Assembly: GCA_017935045.1 (NCBI GenBank)
Contig: JAGBIJ010000045.1
Span: forward strand, 24,269-88,268
DNA: 64,000 nt
Direction of reading: 5' to 3'
Origin: Muribaculaceae bacterium
GTDB lineage: Bacteria; Bacteroidota; Bacteroidia; Bacteroidales; Muribaculaceae
A program made the position numbers and the translations under genes. Positions within the stretch are counted from its first letter, which is position 1. Each line of letters begins with the position of its first letter. Below, piece after piece: positions 24,614 to 34,101 of the stretch. A model generated the notes under the pieces. That model was not told the origin of the DNA. It did no database searches and was given only the letters and a program-made list of their open reading frames with translations.

Positions 24614-26278
24614 TTACTCCGAATAACCAAATTTCTTCAGATTGTTTTTAGCATTTTGCTGACCCTGCTTGGCCGCCAATCGCCACAACCTTACAGCCTC
24701 ATCATTGTTTTGCGTAACTCCGTTGCCATTCCAATAGCAATTACCTAGACTGCATTGCGCCCGGGCATTCCCCTGCTCGGCGCTCTTTCTGTACCATTTC
24801 ACGGCCTCGGCGTATGACTGAGCCACTCCGTTGCCATTCGCGTAGCACAAACCAAGATTACACTGCGCATCGGCGTTCCCCTGCTCGGCACTCTTTCTGT
24901 ACCATTTCACGGCCTCGGCGTATGACTGAGCCACTCCTTGGCCATTCGCGTAGCGCACGCCAAGACTGCATTGCGCATCGGCGTTCCCCTGCTCGGCGCC
25001 CTTTCTGTACCATTTCACGGCCTCGGCGTATGACTGAGCGACTCCATTTCCGGTAGAGTACATCCAGCCAATGAAAAATTGCGCCCTGGCATTACCCTGC
25101 TCTGCGAACTGGAGGTAGATGGGAGCGGCTTTGGCGTATTCCTTGTTGTCATAGTATCGGTCGGCTTCGGCCAGGGTGTGAGACGAGGAAGCGGTCGGCG
25201 TGCGGACGGTATTGGCGGTCAGCTCGCCGGCGATACGCAAGGGAGTGTTCTCGGTCAGAGTGATCTGCCGGCGGTGGGGCTGGTAGCCGTCGGCCGCGAT
25301 TTCCAATGTGTGGACGCCGGCAGTCAGATTGTTGAGAGCCAGCGGAGTGGTCCCGACGCTCTTGCCGTCAATTATTACCCGGCTGTCATGCGGATAGTAA
25401 TCTACCTGAAGTACTGCATAAACAGGGCTGAGAGCCGGTATGGTCACAGTCCTGTTCTCTCCTTCGGGCATCACGAAAGCGGTGGTGTACGGGCGGTGCC
25501 CATCCAAGGTGGCTTCGAGAGAATAGTTGCCGGCCACAAGTGGCCCTGACCATGAGTCTACGCCTCGCTGCCGTCCGTTGAGGGCTATTTTCGTGCCGGG
25601 AGTCTCGGCTTTTACGGTAAGCGTACCCATAGCCGAACGAAGGACAACGCTTCGCTTTACCTTACCGCCGTTACGGCTGACGGTAATGGTGCCGGAATCG
25701 GCGATATAGCCCGGAGCCTCGACAGAGTAGTGATGGTCGCCATAGGAAAGGAATTCGCTCAACTCCCCGTCGCGGGTCGCTTTCAGCACGCCGTCTATCC
25801 GGACCACCACGTTCTCCTTGGGTGTCACGGAGAGCATCAGATAGTCGCCGCCGAGATCGGCTGGACCGGCGGCGCGGCCGTAGAGGATGTCGCGGGGAAC
25901 ATCGAGGGTCAGCTCATAGACTCCTTTGGATTTGAGCTGAGGTATTCCGAAGTCGGAGAAGTCCACTCGCAGTGTGGGCGCGCCGGGACAACGCACGTCG
26001 AACATCGAGGTGCCGCTGCCGGCGGCATCTCCTTCAAGCCATACCCAGTATTCGCTGCCGTAGTACTCCGGCTCCCCTATCAGGTTGCCGTCGAAGCTGG
26101 CTCCCGGCACCGGCAGCAACACCTTGACCACGGCGGCCTCGGCGCCGTTGACATCCTGACGGAGCTGCTTGCCGTGGAGTACGTCGCCCACGGGTCTGAA
26201 TCCCTTGACCGACAGGGTCTGCGCCGACAGTGTGAGTACTGCGGCCAGCAGTAATGCAAATATGGCTAAACGTCTCAT
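24614..26278 (-). CDS. secreted PEGA + Sel1-repeat protein
   Basis: A 554-aa protein with signal peptide (cleavage near LSAQTLS). Residues about 22-125 form an N-terminal domain shared with the protein at 34102-35535 (VKGFRPVGDV, ASFDGNLIGEP, VWLEG, TLRVDFSDFGI). Residues about 145-370 contain three PEGA-type beta domains. Residues about 385-545 hold four to five Sel1 repeats (YAEAVKWYRKSAEQGNADAQ), three of them almost identical in DNA. Such proteins usually act as envelope scaffolds. It starts 34 bp after sufS and may be the last gene of the suf transcript, though a functional link is not evident. Confidence 0.8.
   Translation of the reverse strand: MRRLAIFALLLAAVLTLSAQTLSVKGFRPVGDVLHGKQLRQDVNGAEAAVVKVLLPVPGASFDGNLIGEPEYYGSEYWVWLEGDAAGSGTSMFDVRCPGAPTLRVDFSDFGIPQLKSKGVYELTLDVPRDILYGRAAGPADLGGDYLMLSVTPKENVVVRIDGVLKATRDGELSEFLSYGDHHYSVEAPGYIADSGTITVSRNGGKVKRSVVLRSAMGTLTVKAETPGTKIALNGRQRGVDSWSGPLVAGNYSLEATLDGHRPYTTAFVMPEGENRTVTIPALSPVYAVLQVDYYPHDSRVIIDGKSVGTTPLALNNLTAGVHTLEIAADGYQPHRRQITLTENTPLRIAGELTANTVRTPTASSSHTLAEADRYYDNKEYAKAAPIYLQFAEQGNARAQFFIGWMYSTGNGVAQSYAEAVKWYRKGAEQGNADAQCSLGVRYANGQGVAQSYAEAVKWYRKSAEQGNADAQCNLGLCYANGNGVAQSYAEAVKWYRKSAEQGNARAQCSLGNCYWNGNGVTQNNDEAVRLWRLAAKQGQQNAKNNLKKFGYSE
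24727..25060 (-). repeat. 108-bp tandem repeats encoding Sel1 units
   Basis: Three near-identical units recur at exactly 108-bp spacing (the same CCTCGGCGTATGACTG anchor at 24805, 24913 and 25021), equal to 36 codons. Copy-number change would keep the frame. Confidence 0.85.
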
Positions 26279-26312
26279 AGCGAAAGGTATTCCGGTAATA
26301 ATATCTATATGT

Positions 26313-27516
<1,204 letters not shown>

Positions 27517-27530
<14 letters not shown>

Positions 27531-28890
27531 AATCGTCACAGTTTAACGAGGCGCAGGCGGCACAGTCCGAAGCCGGGGAGTCGCCGGCAAGCCTCATGTC
27601 GACAAGATGGCGCAGGCGGTCACGAAGCACGCCGAGGCGCACCGGCTCTATGACATCGGCCATAAACGCCTGGCGCAGCAGTGTCTTGGCCGTACTCTCG
27701 CTCAGGCCGCGCGTACGCATATAGAATATCTGCATCGGGTCAAGCTGACCTATGGCGGTGCCGTGCGAGCATTTGACATCGTCGGCATAAATCTCAAGCT
27801 GGGGTTTGGAGAACATACGCGCATCCGGAGAGGCGACAAGATTGCGGTTGGCCTGATATGCCTCGGTTTTCTGGGCATCGGGAGCCACATATATGCGCCC
27901 GGTAAAAGCGCCGACAGACCGGTCGTCGACCACATATTTAAAGAGTTCGTGGCTTGTACATCCGCCCGTCTCGTGGCGTATCAGCGTATAGTTGTCAAGA
28001 CGGCGGTCCTCATCCTCTATACCCATGCCGAGCAGCCGCAGTTCCGCACCCCGGCCGCGCAGAGTGACGTATGTCTCGTTGCGCGTGACGCCGTTGAACA
28101 GCGTTATGCCGTCCACCAGAAGGTTGGCCCGCTCGTCGAGCGAGGCATAGAGACTGCCCAGCCGAGTCGTGAGACGGGAGGACTCCTCCAGCTCGTAGAT
28201 GTCGAAGCGGGAATCGTGACCGCAGAATATCTCTGTGGTCTGCAAGTTCAGACACGGAGTCTGCTCCCCCTGGGTATGGTCGCAGCAGAGCAGACAGGCT
28301 TCGGCTCCCGGCTCCAGTACAATCAGCAGACGGCGTACAGCCATCATCGGTATCTTGTCGCCAAGTATGGCTACGAGCTGCAACGGTTTCTCTACTTTGA
28401 CCCCGGCGGCCACATGGATAAAAAGGCCGTCCTGCGCCAACATGGTGTTGAGCGCGACAAGCGGATTGTCGAGCGGAGCGAGCCGACCGTAATAGCGTTC
28501 CACAAGTTCGGGCTGTGTCAGAGCCGCGTGACGCAGGGAGCAGACGGTAATACCCTCAGGAAGCTGATTGCAGGAATTGGCAGTGGCGCCGAAGCTGTCG
28601 CCGCGCAGGAAAAACAACGCGGTACTCAGGTTAGGCACACGGCACGAAAAAGTCTCGGCGGGATTTATGTCAAGAGAGCGGCGGCCGAGATTAAGGCCGT
28701 AGTCGGGGGCGAGCAGAGCGGGCAGATCAGTCTGCTCGTAGTTCTCGCTTCCCTTGGCGGGGAGCTTGACAGCACGCAGGGTCTCGGCGGCGCGGTCGCG
28801 CCAGGCATTGAGCGCCGGAGCCCCGCCGGCGTCTATCAGCGAGCCTTCCGCCTCATACAGCTCTATGTATTGACTGAGCGGATTCTTCAT
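27517..28890 (-). CDS. sufD: Fe-S assembly scaffold component SufD
   Basis: A 457-aa partner of SufB in the SufBC2D complex. The C-terminal half is the SufBD beta-helix (LRGRGAELRLLGMG, HETGGCTSHELFKYVVDDRS, TGRIYVAPDAQKTEA, FSKPQLEIYADDVKCSHG). The N-terminal half is the helical SufD-type domain, poorly conserved. The C-terminal FMADVIEP motif is typical. It overlaps sufC by 4 bp (ATGA) and sufS by 14 bp. Confidence 0.92.
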
Positions 28891-29663
28891 ACTGCACCCT
28901 CCTTTTCGGCGTCGCGTATGATGGGATCGAAGCCATTTTTCTCTATAAAGGCAGCTAATTCCGGACCGTCGGTACGGATTATGCGGCCTTTGTAAAGTAT
29001 ATGTATTACCTGCGGCTGCAGATAGTCGAGCAGACGCTGGTAGTGGGTAATCACTATTGTGGCGTTGTCGGCGGACTTGAGTTTGTTGACGCCGTCGGCT
29101 ACGATACGCAGCGCGTCGACATCAAGACCCGAGTCTGTCTCGTCCAGGATAGAGAGACGCGGTTCGAGTACCGCCATCTGAAATATCTCGTTGCGCTTCT
29201 TCTCACCGCCGGAGAAACCCTCGTTGACCGAGCGCGAGGCAAGCTTGCTGTCAAGCTCTACTATCGAGCGCTTCTCGCGCATCAGCTTCAGGAAGTCTGT
29301 GGCGCTCATCGGGGGCAGTCCGAGGAATTTGCGCTTCTCGGTCACGGCGGCGCGCATGAAGTTCATCATGCTCACACCCGGAATCTCCACCGGATACTGG
29401 AAACCGAGAAACAGCCCCTCGTGGCTGCGTGTCTCGGGAGGCATAGCCAGCAGATCCTTGCCCATGAAGGTAGCTGTACCGCGTGTGACGGTATATGCGG
29501 GATTACCGGCCAGCACCATCGACAGCGTACTCTTGCCGGAGCCGTTGGGCCCCATTATGGCGTGTACCTCGCCGGCCTTAACTTCGAGATTTATACCTTT
29601 GAGTATCTCTTTGCCGCCTGTCTCGGCGTACAGATCAGATACTTTCAACATATCTTGTGCCAT
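28887..29663 (-). CDS. sufC: Fe-S assembly ATPase SufC
   Basis: A 258-aa ABC-type ATPase of the Suf complex. Walker A GPNGSGKST, signature FSGGEKKRNEI, Walker B LSILDETDSGLDVDAL, and switch His in IVITHYQRLL. It normally follows sufB in Bacteroidetes, but here the upstream neighbour is cvpA, 48 bp away, with no sufB remnant visible. The downstream sufD overlaps by 4 bp. An ATG four codons in is an alternative start. Confidence 0.95.
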   Translation of the reverse strand: MAQDMLKVSDLYAETGGKEILKGINLEVKAGEVHAIMGPNGSGKSTLSMVLAGNPAYTVTRGTATFMGKDLLAMPPETRSHEGLFLGFQYPVEIPGVSMMNFMRAAVTEKRKFLGLPPMSATDFLKLMREKRSIVELDSKLASRSVNEGFSGGEKKRNEIFQMAVLEPRLSILDETDSGLDVDALRIVADGVNKLKSADNATIVITHYQRLLDYLQPQVIHILYKGRIIRTDGPELAAFIEKNGFDPIIRDAEKEGAV

Positions 29664-29711
29664 ATATTATGCTTGTATTCTAAGGATATTTTGTGTCTTT
29701 AGTATATAACG

Positions 29712-30257
29712 TCAATCGAAACTTATGGTTTTCGCCTCCTCCTGCTGACGCCGATGCTCCAGATCGTCGGGACTCTCGGTGCCGAACAAGGCGGGGGAGA
29801 CAGCCATTACCAGCTCCACCACATTGCCGTCGCCATCGTCGCAGTAGTCGGCCAGACGTGAATCGGGACTCAGACCCAGCCACAGATTAAGGATGACGCT
29901 GAGTACCACCACCCACTTCATCAGCGAGAACGCAGCTCCGGCTATGGAGTTGAGAGCGCCCAGACGAAATATGCAGAGCGCGCTATTGAGGACCGTAGCA
30001 AGAAGCGAGAAAAGCATATAGACCACTCCGAAGACTATGGCGGCCGCCACCATTGAATATGTATATTCCGGGAAAATACCGCGGCCTAACTGCGGACATG
30101 TCTCCTGCAGCCACAGCGAGACATCCGAGCCGAAGATGCGTACGAAGACTATGCCGAAGGCCAGGCCGAGCAGCGTAGCCAACTGATGAAGCAGCCCGCG
30201 CGACCATCCGCGCCACACGGCGAAAGCCAGAACCAATATGATGATAAGCGGATACAT
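29712..30257 (-). CDS. CvpA-family membrane protein
   Basis: A 181-aa inner-membrane protein with four predicted helices (residues about 1-20, 25-45, 65-90, 105-128) and a charged C-terminal tail. The helix pattern and the WRGWSRGLLHQLATLLG opening match the CvpA/colicin V production family, whose biochemical role is unclear but which sits ahead of suf genes in several Bacteroidetes. It is the first gene of the suf transcript, with its own promoter upstream. Confidence 0.8.
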   Translation of the reverse strand: MYPLIIILVLAFAVWRGWSRGLLHQLATLLGLAFGIVFVRIFGSDVSLWLQETCPQLGRGIFPEYTYSMVAAAIVFGVVYMLFSLLATVLNSALCIFRLGALNSIAGAAFSLMKWVVVLSVILNLWLGLSPDSRLADYCDDGDGNVVELVMAVSPALFGTESPDDLEHRRQQEEAKTISFD

Positions 30258-30297
30258 ACTTTTTTTGCCGACTGAGAGCCGAAGCCCCCAATAGTCT

Positions 30298-30306
30298 GCA
30301 AATTTA
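30298..30306 (-). promoter_or_regulatory. -7 element of the cvpA-suf operon
   Basis: TAAATTTGC on the minus strand, 40 nt before the cvpA ATG. The -33 element is weak. No IscR- or Fur-like operator was recognised. Confidence 0.6.
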
Positions 30307-30340
30307 GCAAAAAAATCTCAGACGAGACGCCCGCATAAAC

Positions 30341-30376
30341 CAAAAAGCGTCTCAGGCCTCGACCCGGGACGCTTTA
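30341..30376 (-). terminator. terminator downstream of the CoA-transferase gene
   Basis: The stem AAAGCGTC/GACGCTTT, with additional pairing in the loop, is followed by TTTTTGG on the minus strand, about 140 bp past the CoA-transferase stop. A second hairpin (AAGGGCG/CGCCCTT, 30417-30442) lies between the stop and this terminator. Confidence 0.75.
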
Positions 30377-30515
30377 AGGTTAATGAAGCAAAGACTTGTC
30401 TTATCTTTACAACCTGAAGGGCGGGCGCATTGTCTCGCCCTTATATCTTTATTACAAACGAATGGCCTGAAAGTTTAACCGGCCTCGTCCGATTTAACAT
30501 CTATTAACCGTAGGC

Positions 30516-32012
30516 TCAGACACCGTACTTAGAGTAGTCGGCCTGCAGCATGTCGCCCGTAGCCTCGAAAGCTTCGTGCAGGGCGAAAGCGGCACGCAGC
30601 GTGTGGGGAGTGTGTCCGCCTTTCGAGAGCTTCAGATAATCCCACATCAGCTCCTTGTACATCGGATGCACGCAGTTCTCGATGATGGTCTGGGCACGCT
30701 GTATGGGGTCTTTGCCGCGCAGGTCGGCCACACCCTGCTCCGTGACGAGAATCTTGACAGAATGTTCGGAGTGATCCACATGGCTGGCCATGGGGACGAT
30801 GGCCGATATCTTGCCGCCCTTCTGGATAGAGGGGCAGGAGAAAATCGACAGATAGGCGTTGCGTGAGAAGTCGGCCGAGCCGCCTATGCCGTTCATCATC
30901 TTGGTGCCGCACACATGCGTAGAGTTGACGTTGCCGAAGATGTCGGCCTCCAGAGCCGTGTTCATGGCTATCAGTCCCAGTCGGCGTACGATTTCCGGAG
31001 AATTGGAAATCTCGCCCGGACGCATCAGTATCTTGTCGCGGAAGAAGTCGATATTGTCCATGAAGTGCAGCATGGCGTCGTCGGAGAACGTCAGCGCGCA
31101 GGTGGAAGCGAACTTACATTTGCCCTGCTCCATCAGGTGCATGACGGCATCCTGGATTACCTCGGTGTACATCTCGAAGCGAGGTATCTCCGGGTTCTCG
31201 CCCAGACCGTAGAGTACTGCGTTGGCCACGTTGCCCACACCGCTCTGTATCGGCAGGAACTCCTTGGGCATCTTGCCGTCGCGCAGCTGCTGCGCCAGGA
31301 AGTGGCATACGTTGTCGCCTATCTTCTGCGTTACCTCGTCGGCGGCAGTGAAAGCGTGGATGCTCTCGGAGGCGTTGGAGGGAACGATACCGATAATCTT
31401 GGCGGGGTCTATCTTCAGCACTGTCGAGCCGATGCGGTCCGACGGACGGTAGATAGGTATCTCGCGGCGGCGCGGCGGGTCAAGCGGAATATAGTTGTCA
31501 TGGAATCCGCGGAACGAAGTGCGGTAATAGGAGCTGTATTCTATTATGACCTTCTTGGCCATGCGGGCGATAGTGGGAGCCATGCCCAGACCGGCGCCGA
31601 GGATTACCTCGCCGTTCGGGCTCATCTCCGTAGCCTCGATGATGGCTATATCTATGTCGCCGTAAAAGCCGTAACGCAGGTCCTGGGAAAGATGGGAGAG
31701 ATGGGTGTCGACGTATGAAATCTGGCCCCGGTTGATGGCGTTGCGCGCATCTTTGTGGCCCTGATAAGGGATACGGAGATTTACCGCCTCAGCTCGCGCG
31801 AGCTCGCCGTCCACATGGTCATTGGTGCTGGCGCCCGTAAACAGATTGATCTTGAACGGTTCGCCTTTTTCATGGAGCTCCTTGGCACGCTGAGCCAGAG
31901 CTACCGTTACAACCTTGGGTGTACCGGATGCGGTAAAACCGGAAAATCCCACATTGTCGCCGTTTTTAATGTAGCTGGCAGCTTCTTCAGCTGTAATAAA
32001 AGGGATACTCAT
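30516..32012 (-). CDS. acetyl-CoA hydrolase/succinyl-CoA:acetate (propionate) CoA-transferase
   Basis: A 498-aa class I CoA-transferase. Features: FSGFTASGTPK near the N-terminus, GFYGDIDIAIIEA, the QSGVGNVANAV glycine motif, and the catalytic Glu region of the second half (FEMYTEVIQDAV). The FTASGTPK..TGAS pattern is that of the succinyl-CoA:acetate/propionyl-CoA:succinate branch. In Bacteroidales this enzyme closes the succinate-propionate fermentation cycle, so that is the likely role. The ATG at 32012 is chosen because it starts the conserved region and lies after the promoter. Monocistronic. Confidence 0.88.
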   Translation of the reverse strand: MSIPFITAEEAASYIKNGDNVGFSGFTASGTPKVVTVALAQRAKELHEKGEPFKINLFTGASTNDHVDGELARAEAVNLRIPYQGHKDARNAINRGQISYVDTHLSHLSQDLRYGFYGDIDIAIIEATEMSPNGEVILGAGLGMAPTIARMAKKVIIEYSSYYRTSFRGFHDNYIPLDPPRRREIPIYRPSDRIGSTVLKIDPAKIIGIVPSNASESIHAFTAADEVTQKIGDNVCHFLAQQLRDGKMPKEFLPIQSGVGNVANAVLYGLGENPEIPRFEMYTEVIQDAVMHLMEQGKCKFASTCALTFSDDAMLHFMDNIDFFRDKILMRPGEISNSPEIVRRLGLIAMNTALEADIFGNVNSTHVCGTKMMNGIGGSADFSRNAYLSIFSCPSIQKGGKISAIVPMASHVDHSEHSVKILVTEQGVADLRGKDPIQRAQTIIENCVHPMYKELMWDYLKLSKGGHTPHTLRAAFALHEAFEATGDMLQADYSKYGV

Positions 32013-32077
32013 TTGTAACGTTTTAGATTTTATGGTAATTTTGCACAAAATTAATTATTAAATCCGAATTACACCAA
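32012..32077. promoter_or_regulatory. interlocking divergent promoters (CoA-transferase / miaB)
   Basis: Plus strand: TTTG (32012-32015), 20 bp, TAATTTTGC (32036-32044). Minus strand: TTGG (32074-32077), 20 bp, TAATTTTG (32046-32053). The two -7 boxes sit back to back in a near-palindrome. The plus -33 overlaps the CoA-transferase start codon. Confidence 0.7.
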
Positions 32078-32079
32078 TT

Positions 32080-33450
32080 ATGAACCCATTTTTTTCACAC
32101 GAAAGCGATAAAAATTGCACACATTCCCGTAAAGTGCGCATTGAAACGTACGGATGCCAGATGAATGTCGCTGACAGTGAGGTAATTGCGACTATGATGG
32201 GAGAAGCCGGATACTCTCTGACCGAAATTGACTCTGAGGCGGACGCCGTAATCATAAATACATGCTCCATCCGCGACAACGCCGAGCAAAAGATTTTCTC
32301 TCGCCTGCAATACTGGAACGCGCTCCGACGCAAAGAGGGGCGACGCATCATCATCGGCGTGGCGGGCTGCATGGCCGAGCGCGTAAAGCGAGAACTGATT
32401 GACAACCACGGCGTAGACCTCGTGGCCGGGCCTGACTCCTATCTCGATCTGCCCAATCTCGTAGGGGCGGCCGAGACGGGAAATCCCGCCATCAACATAG
32501 AGCTGTCGACTACAGAGACATACCGCGACGTCATACCCTCGCGCATAGGCACCGGACGCATCTCCGGCTACATCTCCATCATGCGCGGATGCAACAATTT
32601 CTGCTCCTACTGTATCGTCCCCTACACCCGTGGGCGCGAACGCTCGCGCGAGCCACGAAGCATCATGGCCGAGCTGGCCGACCTGCGTGACCGAGGATTC
32701 AAGGAGGCTATACTTCTGGGACAGAATGTCAATTCATATTCTTATACCGACCCCGCCACCAGACTGACAACCGACTTCCCGGCCCTGCTCGCCATGGTTG
32801 CCCAGGCCGCCCCGCAGATGCGCATACGATTTACCACATCCCACCCCAAGGATATGAGCGACGAAACGCTGCACGTCATAGCTGCCCACCCCAATCTGGC
32901 CCGCCACATACATCTGCCCGTGCAGAGCGGTTCGGACAAAGTGCTGAAAGCCATGAACCGCAAATATACCCGCGCCTGGTACATGGACCGCATCCAAGCC
33001 ATACGGCGCATACTGCCCGGCTGCGGCATATCGTCTGACCTCTTTACCGGCTTCCACGATGAGACGGAGGAAGACTTCGCCCAGACGCTCTCGCTAATGC
33101 GCGAAGCGCGCTTCGACAGCTCATTCATGTTCAAATACTCCGAGCGGCCCGGCACTTTCGCCTCAAAGCATCTGCCGGACAATGTACCGGAAGATGTGAA
33201 AATAGACCGACTGAACCGCATGATAGCCGTGCAGAACGAGCTCTCGGCTGCCTCCAACAAAGCCGATATCGGCAAGCGCTTCGAAATCCTGGTCGAAGGA
33301 CGCAGCAAGCGCTCGGCCGACGACCTCTACGGCCGCACCAGCCAGAACAAAGTCGTGGTCTTCCCCGCCGCAGGCCATCATCCCGGCGAATTTGTCACAG
33401 TCGAAGTTACCGGCGCCACCTCCGCCACACTCCTCGGCCGCGCCATCTGA
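32080..33450 (+). CDS. miaB: tRNA-2-methylthio-N6-dimethylallyladenosine synthase MiaB
   Basis: A 456-aa radical-SAM methylthiotransferase acting on A37 of tRNAs. N-terminal UPF0004 domain with three Cys (ETYGCQMN, NTCSIRDNA, AGCMAER), radical-SAM Cys cluster CNNFCSYC in MRGCNNFCSYCIVPYTRG, central block LLGQNVNSY, and a C-terminal TRAM domain (residues about 385-450). Full length for the family. A terminator follows. Confidence 0.95.
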   Translation: MNPFFSHESDKNCTHSRKVRIETYGCQMNVADSEVIATMMGEAGYSLTEIDSEADAVIINTCSIRDNAEQKIFSRLQYWNALRRKEGRRIIIGVAGCMAERVKRELIDNHGVDLVAGPDSYLDLPNLVGAAETGNPAINIELSTTETYRDVIPSRIGTGRISGYISIMRGCNNFCSYCIVPYTRGRERSREPRSIMAELADLRDRGFKEAILLGQNVNSYSYTDPATRLTTDFPALLAMVAQAAPQMRIRFTTSHPKDMSDETLHVIAAHPNLARHIHLPVQSGSDKVLKAMNRKYTRAWYMDRIQAIRRILPGCGISSDLFTGFHDETEEDFAQTLSLMREARFDSSFMFKYSERPGTFASKHLPDNVPEDVKIDRLNRMIAVQNELSAASNKADIGKRFEILVEGRSKRSADDLYGRTSQNKVVVFPAAGHHPGEFVTVEVTGATSATLLGRAI

Positions 33451-33490
33451 AAGGTCGTATATTTACGCAGCCTCCAGACAGTATCTACGC

Positions 33491-33524
33491 CAAGACGCTG
33501 AGCTGATTCCCGGCTCGGTGTCTT
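33491..33524. terminator. terminator between convergent miaB and the protease operon
   Basis: A 13-bp stem with two wobble pairs (33491-33503 with 33512-33524) in the 80-bp gap between converging stops. Short T-rich tracts follow on both strands, so it may serve both directions. Confidence 0.75.
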
Positions 33525-33530
33525 GTTAAT

Positions 33531-34094
33531 CTATCGTTTAAAGCCGCTCATCGGATCTTCCTGCTCGGGAGCGGTAATTAGCTTCATTTTTTCCAATTCC
33601 TCTATAAACTTTTCCCAATTCTCAGGAATAGGCACATCCGAGTAAGACAGATGTCCGTCGTTGAGAGCCTGCCCTAATATACACATATTAGCATCCATGT
33701 CTTCTAAGGCCAACGTCTTTTCGCATGTATAAATGTCAAAACCATTCTTTCTCGTGACAAAAGCCAAATAATAACATTCTGTTAACCCCGTCGGGTCGGG
33801 CATAGTCCACACCACAACTTCGTTACCAGCCACATCCTTCTTATTCGCCACTATCTCCTCTGCTTTGAACGGAGCTTCATAACCATTCGTCTCCGTAAGC
33901 ATAATGATTGCATCGGGCATTGTCCAGAACGATGCATTCTCCGTACCGATATTGGCCGCCACTACCGGAAGCCATCTGTACTCAAAATCATATACTCTGA
34001 GTTTCTTCAAGCCCGCTTTCTGCGTTCCCTCGTCTGCGACTGCCCCCAGCACGGTCAGTAACGTCAGTACCATTGTCAGTAATCTTTTTTTCAT
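33531..34094 (-). CDS. secreted protein of unknown function, last gene of the C10 protease operon
   Basis: A 187-aa protein with signal peptide (cleavage near AVADEG). The mature part mixes strands and helices (YDFEYRWLPVV, FWTMPDAIIMLTE, EVVVWTMPDPTGL) and ends in a helical, acidic tail. No family recognised. It lies 7 bp after the Sel1/TonB gene. Secreted proteins next to C10 proteases can be their inhibitors in other species, but nothing in this sequence proves it. Confidence 0.65.
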   Translation of the reverse strand: MKKRLLTMVLTLLTVLGAVADEGTQKAGLKKLRVYDFEYRWLPVVAANIGTENASFWTMPDAIIMLTETNGYEAPFKAEEIVANKKDVAGNEVVVWTMPDPTGLTECYYLAFVTRKNGFDIYTCEKTLALEDMDANMCILGQALNDGHLSYSDVPIPENWEKFIEELEKMKLITAPEQEDPMSGFKR

Positions 34095-34101
34095 AACTGT
34101 T

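Noticed and set aside
24727-25060. Regularly spaced repeats suggestive of a CRISPR array
   Set aside because: The 108-bp units are wholly coding, in frame, and encode Sel1 repeats. There are no unique spacers and no cas genes.
29680-29883. Short frame in the cvpA-sufC gap as a possible sufB remnant
   Set aside because: It overlaps cvpA in another frame and has no SufB motif. The true gap is only 48 bp.
30417-30442. AAGGGCG/CGCCCTT hairpin as the main terminator of the CoA-transferase gene
   Set aside because: It is not followed by a T-run on the minus strand; the stem at 30341-30376 with TTTTTGG is better.
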